Origin: CAIWHR01 sp963717695
GTDB taxonomy: Bacteria; Pseudomonadota; Gammaproteobacteria; Burkholderiales; Casimicrobiaceae
DNA length: 64,000 nucleotides
Assembly: GCA_963717695.1 (NCBI GenBank)
Contig: CAVQWR010000003.1
Span: 186,001-250,000 of the forward strand
Reading direction: 5' to 3'
Under the pieces are notes generated by a model. That model made no database searches. It saw only the letters and a list, made by a program, of their open reading frames with translations, and was not told where the DNA came from. Positions 35,027 through 44,675 of this stretch are shown piece after piece (the first letter of the stretch is position 1; the number at the start of each line of letters is the position of its first letter). The translations under genes and the position numbers were made by a program.

Positions 35027-35040
35027 TATCGCACATTTAA

Positions 35041-35069
35041 GGGGCAAAAGCGATATTCTTGCCCCTTTT
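35041..35069 (+). terminator. Terminator-like hairpin at the start of the tkt leader
   Basis: GGGGCAA (35041-35047) pairs with TTGCCCC (35059-35065) around an 11-base loop and is followed by TTTT. With the promoter just upstream it could act as an attenuator of tkt, or stop a very short transcript. The T tract is short, so the call is tentative. Confidence 0.45.
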
Positions 35070-35145
35070 CGCGCTCTTGCGCGCGCGGCGAAGCGCGCAT
35101 TCCGCTGTCAGCGCAACACTTCGCGTCCCCCGTCGATCGGCACCC

Positions 35146-37201
35146 ATGAACGCTAGAGCCCCCTCCGCCGTTTCCGCAGCGACGCTCGCCAACGCATTGC
35201 GGGCGCTGGCGATGGATGCCGTCGAAGCCGCGAAGAGCGGTCATCCGGGAATGCCGATGGGGATGGCGGACATCGCGCTGGTGCTCTGGCGCGACGCGCT
35301 GCGCCACCACCCCGCCCATCCGCAGTGGCCGGACCGCGATCGCTTCGTGCTGTCGAACGGTCACGGCTCGATGCTGCTGTACGGCCTGCTGCATCTCACC
35401 GGCTACGACCTGCCGATGGAGGAGCTGAAGCAGTTCCGGCAGCTGCATTCGAAAACACCTGGCCATCCGGAACACGGCCTCACCGCCGGCGTCGAGACCA
35501 CGACGGGCCCGCTCGGGCAGGGCCTCGCGAATGCGGTGGGCATGGCGCTCGCCGAGCGGCTGATGGCGGCGAGAGTTCAACCAGCCGGGCCACGCGATCG
35601 TCGATCACCACACCTACGTGTTCCTCGGCGACGGCTGCCTGATGGAAGGCATTTCCCACGAGGCGGCGTCGCTCGCCGGCACCTGGGGGCTCGGCAAGCT
35701 CGTGGCGTTCTACGACGACAACGGCATCTCGATCGACGGCAAGGTGAGCGGCTGGTTCACCGACGACACGCCGCGCCGCTTCGAGGCGTACGGCTGGGAG
35801 GTGCAGCCGAAGGTCGACGGACATGATGTCGCGGCGGTCGCCGCCGCACTCGCCAAGGCGAAGACCCACGGAGCGCGCTCCGGACGCCCGCAGCTCATCT
35901 GCTGCCAGACGATCATCGGCAAGGGCGCGCCGAACAAGGCAGGCAGCGCCGACGTGCACGGCGCGGCGCTGGGGGAGAAGGAAGTCGCGGCGGCGCGCGT
36001 GGCGCTCGGCTGGACCCATCCGCCGTTCGTGATCCCGCCCGAGGTGTATGCCGGCTGGGACGCGCGCGAGCGCGGCGCGCAGCTCGAACAGGCCTGGTCG
36101 GAGCGCTTTGCCGCCTATCGCGTGGCGTTTCCGCAATTGGCGGAGGAATTCAGCCGGCGCATGGCGGGCGAGCTGCCCGCGAACTGGGCGGAAGTCGCGG
36201 CAGCCGCGATCGACGCGGCCAACGCGAAGGCCGCCACCGTCGCCACGCGCAAGGCCTCGCAGCAATCGCTGGAAGCGCTCGCCCCGGCACTGCCGGAACT
36301 GATCGGCGGCTCCGCCGACCTCACGGGCTCGGTGTTCACCGACTGGTCCGGCAGCAAGGCGATCTCGCGCACCGAGGCCGGCAACTACGTGCATTTCGGC
36401 GTGCGCGAGTTCGCGATGTGCGCGATCGCCAACGGCCTCGCGCTGCACGGCGGCTTCATCCCTTACGTGGGCACGTTCCTCACGTTCTCGGATTACGCCC
36501 GCAACGCGCTGCGGATGGCGGCGCTGATCCGCCTGCGCGCCGTGTTCGTGTTCACGCACGATTCGATCGGACTGGGCGAGGACGGACCGACGCACCAGTC
36601 GGTCGAGCACACGGCGAGCCTGCGCCTCATTCCGCACCTCGACGTCTGGCGCCCCGGCGACACGGTCGAGACCGTCGTCGCCTGGGTCGCGGCGATCGAG
36701 CGCGCCGACGGCCCGAGCACGCTGATCCTCACCCGGCAGAACGTGCCGTTCGAGGCGCGCGACGCGCGCGCCGTCGCCGACATCCGCCGCGGCGGCTACG
36801 TGCTCGCCGATTTCGCGGGCATTCCCGGCGCGCACCGCGTCGTGCTGATCGGGACGGGCTCCGAGCTCTCCCTTGCGGTGGCGGCCCGCGCCACGCTGGC
36901 CGGCGAAGGCATCGACGCGCGCGTCGTGTCGATGCCCTGCACCAGCGTGTTCGAGCGGCAGGACGCCGCCTACCGGACGAGCGTGCTGCCCGCGGGGGTC
37001 CCGCGGGTCGCCGTCGAGGCCGGCGTCACCGCCGGCTGGCGCGCGTACGTGGGCGCTGCCGACGATCCGCGCGGCGCCGTGGTCGGCATCGACCGCTTCG
37101 GCGAATCGGCGCCCGGTCCCGCCCTCTTCAAGTTCTTCGGCATCACCGCCGACGCCGTCGCCGCCGCTGCACGCGGCGTCGTCGCCGCGGCGCGCGACTG
37201 A
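35146..37201 (+). CDS. tkt: Transketolase, frameshifted
   Basis: Thiamine-diphosphate enzyme moving two-carbon units in the pentose-phosphate and Calvin cycles. N-terminal part: MDAVEAAKSGHPGMPMGMAD and TTGPLGQGLANAVGMALAE (cofactor and substrate His). After one extra G near 35572 it continues as FNQPGHAIVDHHTYVFLGDGCLMEGI (parts FNQPGHAIVDHHTYVFL and GDGCLMEGI; the ThDP metal site). C-terminal blocks: FGVREFAMCAIANG, THDSIGLGEDGPTHQ, FGESAPG. The repaired length of about 684 residues is usual. First gene of the glycolytic/Calvin cluster; divergent from speDE. Confidence 0.92.
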
Positions 37202-37213
37202 CGGGCGATCGCG

Positions 37214-37771
37214 TTGGCGTCCGCCGTCATCCGTGCCGCCACGCCCGCCGACGCGGCGGCGATCGCGCAGGTGCGCATCGAGGCATGGCGCGTCACCTAC
37301 CGCGGCATGATCCCCGACGCCTACCTCGCCGCCATGAAAGTCGAGGACAGCACTGCGATTTGGCTGCGCGTGCTCTCGGCCAACGCCGACGCCGTGTGCG
37401 TCTTTGTCGCAGAGGACGCGGGCGTCGTCAGGGGCTTTGCCAGCGGCAACCGGCTCGTGCCGCCGAAGCACGGCCTGGACGCCGAGCTCTCGGCAATCTA
37501 TCTCGCCCGCGACTTCCAGCGCTCGGGCATCGGCGCGCGGCTCCTCGGCGCGGTCGCCGGCACGCTGCGGGATCGCGGCGCAACCGGGTTGTTGACGTGG
37601 GTCATCGCCGCCAATCGGCCCGCGCGTACATTCTATGAAAAGCTGGGCGCGAGCCTGCTCGTGGAGCAGCCCTTCCAGTGGGACGGCCTCGACCTCGTCG
37701 AAGCCGGCTACGCCTGGAGCGACCTCGCCGCCCTCGCCGCTGCCTGCGCATCCGCGCCGGCGCTGCATTGA
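37214..37771 (+). CDS. GNAT family N-acetyltransferase
   Basis: Protein of 185 residues. GNAT fold with acetyl-CoA pyrophosphate loop ARDFQRSGIGARLLGAVAG near residue 98-115 and the later NRPARTFYEKLGA. N-terminus ATPADAAAIAQVRIEAWR is typical. The initiator is TTG at 37214, 10 bases after the tkt stop. Acceptor substrate unknown. Its position between tkt and gap is likely a family-wide passenger rather than a pathway role. Confidence 0.8.
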   Translation: MASAVIRAATPADAAAIAQVRIEAWRVTYRGMIPDAYLAAMKVEDSTAIWLRVLSANADAVCVFVAEDAGVVRGFASGNRLVPPKHGLDAELSAIYLARDFQRSGIGARLLGAVAGTLRDRGATGLLTWVIAANRPARTFYEKLGASLLVEQPFQWDGLDLVEAGYAWSDLAALAAACASAPALH

Positions 37772-37803
37772 TTCATCCGCCATCGACAACATCGGAGACA
37801 GCA

Positions 37804-38803
37804 ATGACGATCAAGGTTGGCATCAACGGATTCGGCCGCATCGGCCGCATGGTGCTGCGCGCTGCGGTGCGCGACTTCCCCGACATCGAGGTCGTCGGCA
37901 TCAACGATCTGCTCGAGCCCGACTACCTCGCGTACATGCTGGGCTATGACTCCGTGCACGGCCGCTTCAAGGGTGGAATCGCCGTCGACGGCCACACGCT
38001 CATCGTCGAACGGCAAGAAGATCCGGCTAACCGCGGTCAAGGATCCGGCCGAGCTCAAATGGGGCGAGATCGGCGCCGACGTCGTCGTCGAGTCGACCGG
38101 CCTCTTCCTCACCAAGGAGACCGCCGAGAAGCACCTCGCCGCAGGCGCGAAAAAGGTCATCATGTCGGCGCCGTCGAAGGACGACACGCCGATGTTCGTG
38201 TTCGGCGTGAACGACGCGAAGTACGCGGGCGAGGCGATCATCTCCAATGCGTCGTGCACGACCAACTGCCTCGCGCCGGTCGCCAAGGTGCTGCACGACA
38301 CGTGGGGCATCAAGCGCGGCCTGATGACGACGGTGCACGCCGCGACGGCGACGCAGAAGACCGTCGACGGCCCGTCGAACAAGGACTGGCGCGGCGGCCG
38401 CGGCATCCTCGAGAACATCATCCCGTCGTCGACGGGCGCGGCCAAGGCCGTGGGCAAGGTGATTCCCGAACTCAACAAGAAGCTGACCGGCATGTCGTTC
38501 CGCGTGCCGACCTCCGACGTCTCGGTGGTCGACCTCACGGTGGAGCTCGTCAAGCCGGCGACGTACAAGGAAATCTGCGCCGCGATGAAGGCGGCATCCG
38601 AAGGCGCGATGAAGGGCGTGCTGGGCTACACCGAGGACAAGGTCGTCGCCACCGACTTCCGCGGCGAGTCGCGCACGTCGGTGTTCGACGCCGACGCCGG
38701 CATCGCGCTCGACGACACCTTCGTCAAGGTCGTCGCGTGGTACGACAACGAGTGGGGCTACTCGTGCAAGGTGCTGGAGATGATCCGCGTGATGGCGAAG
38801 TAG
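37804..38803 (+). CDS. gap: Glyceraldehyde-3-phosphate dehydrogenase, frameshifted
   Basis: Converts glyceraldehyde-3-phosphate to 1,3-bisphosphoglycerate with NAD(P). The N-terminal Rossmann part (KVGINGFGRIGRMVLRAAV, INDLLEPDYLAYMLGYDSVHG) and the rest are in different frames; deleting one G near 38009 gives [22 protein letters not shown]. The catalytic cysteine is in ISNASCTTNCLAPV, and YDNEWGYSCKVLEM closes the protein. Repaired length is 332 residues. Cofactor preference cannot be read. Confidence 0.93.
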
Positions 38804-38826
38804 GTCCGCTCGCGCCACCGCACGCG

Positions 38827-39642
38827 ATGCCTGCCGACGCCGCCGCGCGCATTCCCACCCGCGGCGGCACGTCGCCGCGGGCCGACGTCTATTTCCTGTC
38901 CTACCCCAAGGCGGGGCGCACGTGGCTGCGGGCGCTGATCGGCAAGGCGCTCGTCGACCGGTATGCGATGCCCGAGACGCAACTCCTCAACACCATCGCG
39001 CTCACGCAGGCGGCCGGGCTCCCGGCGACGCTGTTCGATCACGACGGCAGCGCGATGCTGGACGGCATCCGGTGGGACTACATGGCGCCCGACAAGAGCT
39101 TCTATCGCGACCGGCGCGTGCTGCTGATGGGTCGCGACATCCGCGACAACCTCGTGTCGGCGTATCTGCAGGCGACGCGCCGCATCAACGTGTTCACCGG
39201 ACCCATCTCGGAGTTCATCCGGCACGACGTCTACGGCGTCGAGAAGATCCTCGCGTTCTACCGCAACTGGTGGGAGCAGCGCCACGTCCCGGCCGCGTTC
39301 ACGTTCCTGCGCTACGAGGACCTTCACCGCGATCCGGCCGGCACGCTCGCGCACGTGCTGCGCTTCATCGGCGCCGACATCGCGCCGGCGGCGATCGACG
39401 CCGCGGTCGAGTTCTGCTCGTTCGAGAACCTTCGCCAGGCAGAGGCCGACGACCGGTTCCGCACGCCGGTGCTTCGCGCGGGACGGGGCGACGATCCCGA
39501 GTCGTTCAAGGTTCGCAAGGGCAAGATCGGCAACTACGGCGAATATCTGTCCGCCGACGACGTCGCCTTCATCGACGCCGCCAACGCGGCGCGGGGTTCC
39601 CCGTTCACGCGTCCCGCGGTCACCGCGACCGTGCCTTCCTGA
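38827..39642 (+). CDS. PAPS-dependent sulfotransferase-like protein
   Basis: Protein of 271 residues of the sulfotransferase superfamily, which moves sulfate from PAPS to hydroxyls or amines. The 5'-phosphosulfate loop is FLSYPKAGRTWLRALIGKAL near residue 23, and the 3'-phosphate site is MGRDIRDNLVSAYLQATRR near 100; FTFLRYEDLHRDPAGTL near 160 is also characteristic. Its place between gap and pgk is unusual. The acceptor is unknown; candidates are lipids or surface glycans. It starts 23 bases after gap and is followed by a DUF6356 gene. Confidence 0.82.
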   Translation: MPADAAARIPTRGGTSPRADVYFLSYPKAGRTWLRALIGKALVDRYAMPETQLLNTIALTQAAGLPATLFDHDGSAMLDGIRWDYMAPDKSFYRDRRVLLMGRDIRDNLVSAYLQATRRINVFTGPISEFIRHDVYGVEKILAFYRNWWEQRHVPAAFTFLRYEDLHRDPAGTLAHVLRFIGADIAPAAIDAAVEFCSFENLRQAEADDRFRTPVLRAGRGDDPESFKVRKGKIGNYGEYLSADDVAFIDAANAARGSPFTRPAVTATVPS

Positions 39643-39653
39643 GGAGCCGTCAA

Positions 39654-39911
39654 ATGGGAAATCCGTTCACGGCGCACCCTGCCTCCGTCGGCGAGACGTA
39701 CTGGCAGCACTTCCGCTTCGCGTCGCGCTTCGGCGCAAAAATGGCGGGCGGCGGCCTCGCGGCGCTCGTGCATGCGGTGCTGCCGTTCTGCTTCGTGACG
39801 ACGGCTTCGCGCTGCAACGACGAGCTCGTCGCGATGCGCGCGGCGTCGCGCGGGCGCACCGTGAAGGTCTACGACGTCGAGACGATGGAGCCGCTCGACT
39901 GGCAGATCTGA
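39654..39911 (+). CDS. DUF6356 family small protein
   Basis: 85 residues: HPASVGETYWQHFRFASRFG, then a hydrophobic segment GGGLAALVHAVLPFCFVTTASRC (about residues 30-53; cited as GGGLAALVHAVLPF and CFVTTASRC) and a polar tail. It matches the DUF6356 family (HPxxVGExYxxH start, GGGLAxLVHAxxP core), whose function is unknown. GAGGAG lies before the ATG. It begins 11 bases after the sulfotransferase stop, so the two probably form a pair. Confidence 0.75.
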   Translation: MGNPFTAHPASVGETYWQHFRFASRFGAKMAGGGLAALVHAVLPFCFVTTASRCNDELVAMRAASRGRTVKVYDVETMEPLDWQI

Positions 39912-40003
39912 CGCGCCTCCCGCAGGATGCGCGTCTCCGCGATCACTATCCGATCAACACGACGAAACGAACGGCCGGCCATGCCGGCACACCGGAGCAG
40001 CTC

Positions 40004-41188
40004 ATGAAATTCCGCCGTCTGCAGGACATCGACATCAAGGGCAAGCGCGTGTTCATCCGCGCCGACCTCAACGTGCCGCAGGACGATCACGGCACGATCA
40101 CCGACGACACGCGGATCCGCGCGTCCGCCCCGGCGATTCGCGAATGCCTCGCGCGCGGCGCCGCCGTGATGGTGACGTCGCACCTCGGCCGCCCGAAGGA
40201 AGGCGAATGGAACGCGGCAGACTCGCTCGCTCCGGTTGCGGAGCGCCTCGCGGAGCTTCTGGGCACGCCGGTCCCGCTCGTCAAGGACTGGGTCGACGGC
40301 GGCGCGTGGCTCACCGCACTCGCGCCCGGCAAGGTCGTGCTGCTGGAGAATTGCCGCGTGAACAAGGGCGAGAAGAAGGACGACGACGCGCTGGCGCAGA
40401 AGATGGCGAAGCTCTGCGATGTCTACTGCAACGACGCATTCGCGACCGCGCATCGCGCCGAGGCGACGACGCACGGCATCGCGAAGTACGCGAAGATCGC
40501 GTGCGCCGGTCCGCTGCTCGCGGCCGAGCTCGATGCGCTCGGCAAGGCGCTCGCGCACCCGGCGCGGCCGCTCGTCGCCATCGTCGCCGGCTCCAAGGTC
40601 TCGACCAAGCTCACCGTGCTGAAGGCGCTCGCCGAGAAGGTCGACGTGCTGGTCGTCGGCGGCGGCATCGCCAACACGTTCATCCTCGCGGCCCACGGGC
40701 ACGTCGGCAAGTCGCTCGCCGAGCCCGGCCTCGTCGGGGAGGCGCAGGCCATCCTCGACCTCTTTCCCGGCAAGGTGCCGGTGCCGATCGACGCGGTGTG
40801 CGCAAAGGAGTTCTCCGCGAACGCGAAGCCCGAGCTGAAGGCGGTCGAAAACCTCGAACCCGACGACATGATCCTCGACATCGGCCCGCAGTCGGTGGCC
40901 GCGCTGAAGCTCATCATCGCCAAGGCGGGCACCATCGTGTGGAACGGGCCGGTCGGCGTGTTCGAGTTCGACGCCTTCGCCGGAGGCACGCGTGCGCTGG
41001 CTGAAGCGATCGCCGCCTCCAGCGCGTTCTCGATCGCCGGCGGTGGCGACACCATCGCCGCGATCAACAAGTTCGGCGTCGCCGACCGGATCTCCTACAT
41101 CTCGACGGCCGGCGGCGCGTTCCTGGAGTTTCTCGAGGGCAAGACACTGCCCGCCGTGGAAGTGCTGGAAGCGCGCGCGGAGAACTGA
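40004..41188 (+). CDS. pgk: Phosphoglycerate kinase
   Basis: Protein of 394 residues. RVFIRADLNVPQD near residue 15 is the PGK signature; TSHLGRPKEGEWN, ENCRVNKGEKKDDD, GPLLAAELDALGKAL, VIVAG-type loop AIVAGSKVSTKL (about 195) and the nucleotide site WNGPVGVFEFDAFAGGT near 315 and GGGDTIAAINKFG near 345 are all there. Complete, normal length. Part of the tkt-gap-pgk-pyk-fba cluster; ribosome site GGAGCAG. Confidence 0.96.
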   Translation: MKFRRLQDIDIKGKRVFIRADLNVPQDDHGTITDDTRIRASAPAIRECLARGAAVMVTSHLGRPKEGEWNAADSLAPVAERLAELLGTPVPLVKDWVDGGAWLTALAPGKVVLLENCRVNKGEKKDDDALAQKMAKLCDVYCNDAFATAHRAEATTHGIAKYAKIACAGPLLAAELDALGKALAHPARPLVAIVAGSKVSTKLTVLKALAEKVDVLVVGGGIANTFILAAHGHVGKSLAEPGLVGEAQAILDLFPGKVPVPIDAVCAKEFSANAKPELKAVENLEPDDMILDIGPQSVAALKLIIAKAGTIVWNGPVGVFEFDAFAGGTRALAEAIAASSAFSIAGGGDTIAAINKFGVADRISYISTAGGAFLEFLEGKTLPAVEVLEARAEN

Positions 41189-41287
41189 AACCCGCACCCC
41201 GCGACGGCGGACGTCGCGGGCGCAGTGCCGGGCGGCGGCAAAATCACGTAACATTGGCTCCCGCCCCGTCTCCGCCATTCATTCCGC

Positions 41288-42718
41288 TTGCCGCGCGCCA
41301 CCAAGATCGTCGCCACACTGGGTCCTGCGTGCAGTACCCCTGAAGTCCTGAGTCGCCTGATCGCCGCAGGCTGCGACGTCGTGCGCCTCAATTTCTCGCA
41401 CGGCACGGCCGCCGATCACGTCGACCGCGCGCGCAACGTTCGCGCGGTCGCGAAGGCGCTGGGGCGCGAAGTCGGGATCATGGCCGATCTCCAGGGCCCG
41501 AAGATCCGGATCGGCCAGTTCGCCGCCGGCACCGTCATGCTCGAGGCGGGCCAACCATTCCTGCTGGACGCGGAAACCGATTCGCCCGGCGATGAGCATC
41601 GCGTCGGGCTCGATTACAAGGATCTCGTCCGCGACGTCGAGCCTGGTGCGGTGCTGCTGCTCGACGACGGCCTCATTCGGCTCACCGTGCAGTCGATCGA
41701 CGGGCCGCGCATCCTCACGCGCGTGGATGTCGGCGGTCCGCTGTCGAACAACAAGGGCATCAACCGGATGGGCGGCGGGCTGTCGGCGGCGGCGCTCACG
41801 GCGAAGGACATGGACGACATCAAGACCGCGGTGACGCTCGCGGCCGACTACGTCGCCGTGTCGTTCCCGAAGTCGCGGCACGACATGCAGATGGCGCGCG
41901 ACCTCGTTCATGTCGCGGGAGGCAACGCGCTCCTGATCGCGAAGATCGAGCGCGCCGAGGCGATACCGGCGCTCGACGAGATCATCGGCGCGTCCGACGG
42001 CATCATGGTGGCGCGCGGGGATCTCGCCGTGGAAGTGGGCAACGCCGCCGTCCCCGGATTGCAGAAACGCATGATCCGGATGGCGCGCGAGCGCAACAAG
42101 CTCACCATCACCGCGACGCAGATGATGGAGTCGATGATCCACCACGCGGTCCCGACCCGCGCGGAGGTCTCCGATGTCGCCAACGCGGTGCTGGACGGCA
42201 CTGACGCCGTGATGCTGTCCGCGGAGACGGCCTCGGGGAAGTATCCGGTCGAAACGGTCGAGGCGATGGCGCAGATCTGCGCCGAGGCGGAGAAGTCGGT
42301 GACCGTCGAATTCGATCGCGATTTCCTGAACCGCACGTTCACGCGCATCGATCAGTCGATCGCGATGGCCACGCTCTTCACCGCCTACCATCTCAAGGTG
42401 AAGGCGATCGCCGCGCTGACGCAATCCGGCTCGACGTCGCTGTGGATGTCGCGGCACAGCTGCGGCTGCCCCATCTACGCGCTGACGCCCGAAATCGCCG
42501 CGCAGCGCAAGATGTCGCTCTATCGCAACGTGCATCCGCTCTACTTCGAGCAGGGCGCGGATCGCGACGCGGTCCTGCAATCGGCCGAGGACCTGCTCCT
42601 CGCGAAGGGGCAGGTGCTGCTCGGCGACCTCATCGTGCTCACCGTCGGCGAGCCGATGGGCAAATCCGGCGGCACCAACACGATGAAGATCGTCAAGGTC
42701 GGCGAGCACCGCAGCTGA
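41288..42718 (+). CDS. pyk: Pyruvate kinase
   Basis: Forms pyruvate and ATP from phosphoenolpyruvate. 476 residues: RATKIVATLGPACSTPE at the N-terminus, VRLNFSHGTAADHV, IMADLQGPKIRIG, catalytic-region LLIAKIERAEAIPALDEII near 220, MVARGDLAVEVG near 242 and the QMMESMIHHAVPTRAEVSDVANA stretch (as QMMESMIHHAVPTRAE and VSDVANAVLDGTDAVML). The initiator is TTG at 41288; no in-frame ATG fits the family N-terminus, so translation may be modest. 99 bases after pgk. Confidence 0.95.
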   Translation: MPRATKIVATLGPACSTPEVLSRLIAAGCDVVRLNFSHGTAADHVDRARNVRAVAKALGREVGIMADLQGPKIRIGQFAAGTVMLEAGQPFLLDAETDSPGDEHRVGLDYKDLVRDVEPGAVLLLDDGLIRLTVQSIDGPRILTRVDVGGPLSNNKGINRMGGGLSAAALTAKDMDDIKTAVTLAADYVAVSFPKSRHDMQMARDLVHVAGGNALLIAKIERAEAIPALDEIIGASDGIMVARGDLAVEVGNAAVPGLQKRMIRMARERNKLTITATQMMESMIHHAVPTRAEVSDVANAVLDGTDAVMLSAETASGKYPVETVEAMAQICAEAEKSVTVEFDRDFLNRTFTRIDQSIAMATLFTAYHLKVKAIAALTQSGSTSLWMSRHSCGCPIYALTPEIAAQRKMSLYRNVHPLYFEQGADRDAVLQSAEDLLLAKGQVLLGDLIVLTVGEPMGKSGGTNTMKIVKVGEHRS

Positions 42719-42942
42719 CCGTCCCCGCACTGCGCGTGTCAGCGCGCGCCCTACAGACTCTTTCGCCCGCGAGCGGCAAGCTTCCATTTCGGGGATGGGT
42801 GGAGGCGCCGCAGCGCACGCGCGAGCGAAGCGTTCGCCACCACTGCGGTCCCCGTTGCGGGCCTGCAGGACACGCCCGCGCAAACCCGCGCTGCCGTGCG
42901 CGGCATATCTCCGAAACATCCAATTCCCAAGGAAACCGAATC

Positions 42943-43290
42943 ATGAAGAAATTTCTGGTGACGTATCTCGCCCCCCCGTCCGTCATCGACGACTGGAAGA
43001 AGAAGGCGCCCGAGCAGCGAAAGGAGGAAGAAGAAAAAATGCAGGGTGCGTGGAAGCAATGGATGAGCTCGAACGCCAAAATGTTCGTCGACCGGGGCGC
43101 GGGCGTCGGCAAGACCAAGCGCGTCACGGCAAAGGGCGCGGCCGATGCGCGCAACGAAATCATGCTGTATTCGATCGTCGAGGCAGACTCCCAGGAGTCC
43201 GCGGCGAAGACGTTCGAGGGTCATCCGCACCTGCAGATTCCCCAGTCCTCGATCGAGGTCATGGAGATCAATCCGTTGCCGGCGATGTAG
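42943..43290 (+). CDS. YCII-like small hypothetical protein
   Basis: 115 residues: MKKFLVTYLAPPSVIDDWKK, a charged stretch PEQRKEEEEKMQGAWKQW, FVDRGAGVGKTKRVTAKG and a C-terminal SPxx-type end SIEVMEINPLPAM. The layout resembles the YCII-related superfamily of small ferredoxin-like-fold proteins, whose functions are mostly unknown. AAGGAAACC precedes the ATG. It lies between pyk and fba; the flanking gaps (224 and 250 bases) hold nothing I recognise. Confidence 0.65.
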   Translation: MKKFLVTYLAPPSVIDDWKKKAPEQRKEEEEKMQGAWKQWMSSNAKMFVDRGAGVGKTKRVTAKGAADARNEIMLYSIVEADSQESAAKTFEGHPHLQIPQSSIEVMEINPLPAM

Positions 43291-43540
43291 TCGGCGGGCG
43301 TGCGTATCCGCGGCCGGCGTGCAGCACGCAGGCCGTGGTGCCGGCTTGCCCCTGCAGATTCGGGGGCTGCGCCGGCCCACCGTAGCAGGATGGCCGGGAG
43401 GCACGCCATCGGCATCGGCTGGACGCGCACGGTGGTCGGCCTCGCGCTGCCCGATTTCCGGGGCGCAAAGGCCCGGCTTCGCCTCCGCGCAGACCGGCGT
43501 AAAATCACATAATTCGCCGGTCCATCCCTGGAGTTCTGCC

Positions 43541-44605
43541 ATGCCCCTCGTTTCCATGCGGCAACTGCTCGACCACGCGGCCGAGCACGAATACGGTCTT
43601 CCCGCGTTCAACGTCAACAACCTGGAGCAGGTGCAGGCCATCATGATGGCGGCTGCGGAGACCGGCAGCCCCGTGATCATGCAGGCCTCCGCCGGCGCGC
43701 GGAAATACGCGGGTGAGGCCTTCCTGCGCCACCTGATCGAGGCCGCCGTCGAGAGCTATCCCGACATTCCGGTCGTGATGCACCAGGACCACGGCCAGTC
43801 GCCCGACGTGTGCGCGTCCGCGATGCGCCTCGGCTTCACCAGCGTGATGATGGACGGCTCTCTGATGGCGGACGGCAAGTCGATCGCGAGCTACGACTAC
43901 AACCTCGACGTCACGCGCAAGGTCGTCGCGATGGCGCACGCGACCGGCGTCACCGTCGAAGGCGAGCTCGGCTGTCTCGGCTCGCTCGAGACGATGAAGG
44001 GCGACAAGGAGGACGGCCACGGCGCCGAGGGCACGATGACGCGCGAGATGCTGCTGACGGACCCCGACCAGGCTGCCGATTTCGTGAAGAACACGCAGCT
44101 CGACGCGCTCGCGATCGCGATCGGCACGTCGCACGGCGCGTACAAGTTCTCGCGCAAGCCGACCGGCGACATCCTTGCGATCGACCGCATCAAGGCGATC
44201 CACGCGCGCATCCCGAACACGCACCTCGTGATGCACGGCAGCTCGTCGGTGCCGCAGGATTTGCTCCAGATCATCCGCGAAAACGGCGGCGAGATGAAGG
44301 AGACGTACGGCGTGCCCGTCGAGGAGATCCAGGAAGGCATCCGGCACGGCGTGCGCAAGATCAACATCGACACCGACATCCGGCTGGCGATGACCGCCGC
44401 GGTGCGGAAGTACCTCAACGCCAATCGCAGCGCGTTCGACCCGCGCGACTTCCTGAAGCCCGCACGCGAGGCGGCGAAGCAGATCTGCAAGCAGCGCTAC
44501 GAGCAGTTCGGATGCGCCGGGATGGCGGGCAAGATCAAGCCGTTGCCGCTCGATGCCGTCGCGAGGAAGTACAAGTCCGGAGAGCTCGCGCAGGTCGTCC
44601 GCTGA
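43541..44605 (+). CDS. fba: Class II fructose-bisphosphate aldolase
   Basis: Zinc aldolase of 354 residues, interconverting fructose-1,6-bisphosphate (or sedoheptulose-bisphosphate) and trioses. VVMHQDHGQSPDVCASAM near residue 80 holds the catalytic Asp and zinc His; VEGELGCLGSLE near 140; AIAIGTSHGAYKF near 192 (zinc His); VMHGSSSVPQDLL near 230; NIDTDIRLAMTAAVR near 280. Length and motifs fit the CbbA-like subgroup used in Calvin-cycle bacteria. Ends the carbon-metabolism cluster. Confidence 0.94.
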   Translation: MPLVSMRQLLDHAAEHEYGLPAFNVNNLEQVQAIMMAAAETGSPVIMQASAGARKYAGEAFLRHLIEAAVESYPDIPVVMHQDHGQSPDVCASAMRLGFTSVMMDGSLMADGKSIASYDYNLDVTRKVVAMAHATGVTVEGELGCLGSLETMKGDKEDGHGAEGTMTREMLLTDPDQAADFVKNTQLDALAIAIGTSHGAYKFSRKPTGDILAIDRIKAIHARIPNTHLVMHGSSSVPQDLLQIIRENGGEMKETYGVPVEEIQEGIRHGVRKINIDTDIRLAMTAAVRKYLNANRSAFDPRDFLKPAREAAKQICKQRYEQFGCAGMAGKIKPLPLDAVARKYKSGELAQVVR

Positions 44606-44675
44606 ATCGTCTGCCGGAACGCCGCGCGGCGAGTCGCCGCGCCGGCCTCGCGTCGCGAGAGAGAAGGGAAACTCG

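Larger units (their letters stand above)
34819..35145. other. Divergent control region between speD and tkt
   Basis: The 327-base interval is notably AT-richer near 34980-35060 than its surroundings. It holds a plausible rightward promoter (34997-35026) and a terminator-like hairpin (35041-35069). A leftward promoter for speD must also lie here, but I see no convincing boxes. No coding content recognised. Confidence 0.5.

Noticed and set aside
35480..37804. 774-codon minus-strand frame opposite tkt and the GNAT gene
   Set aside because: Antisense shadow of the well-supported transketolase.
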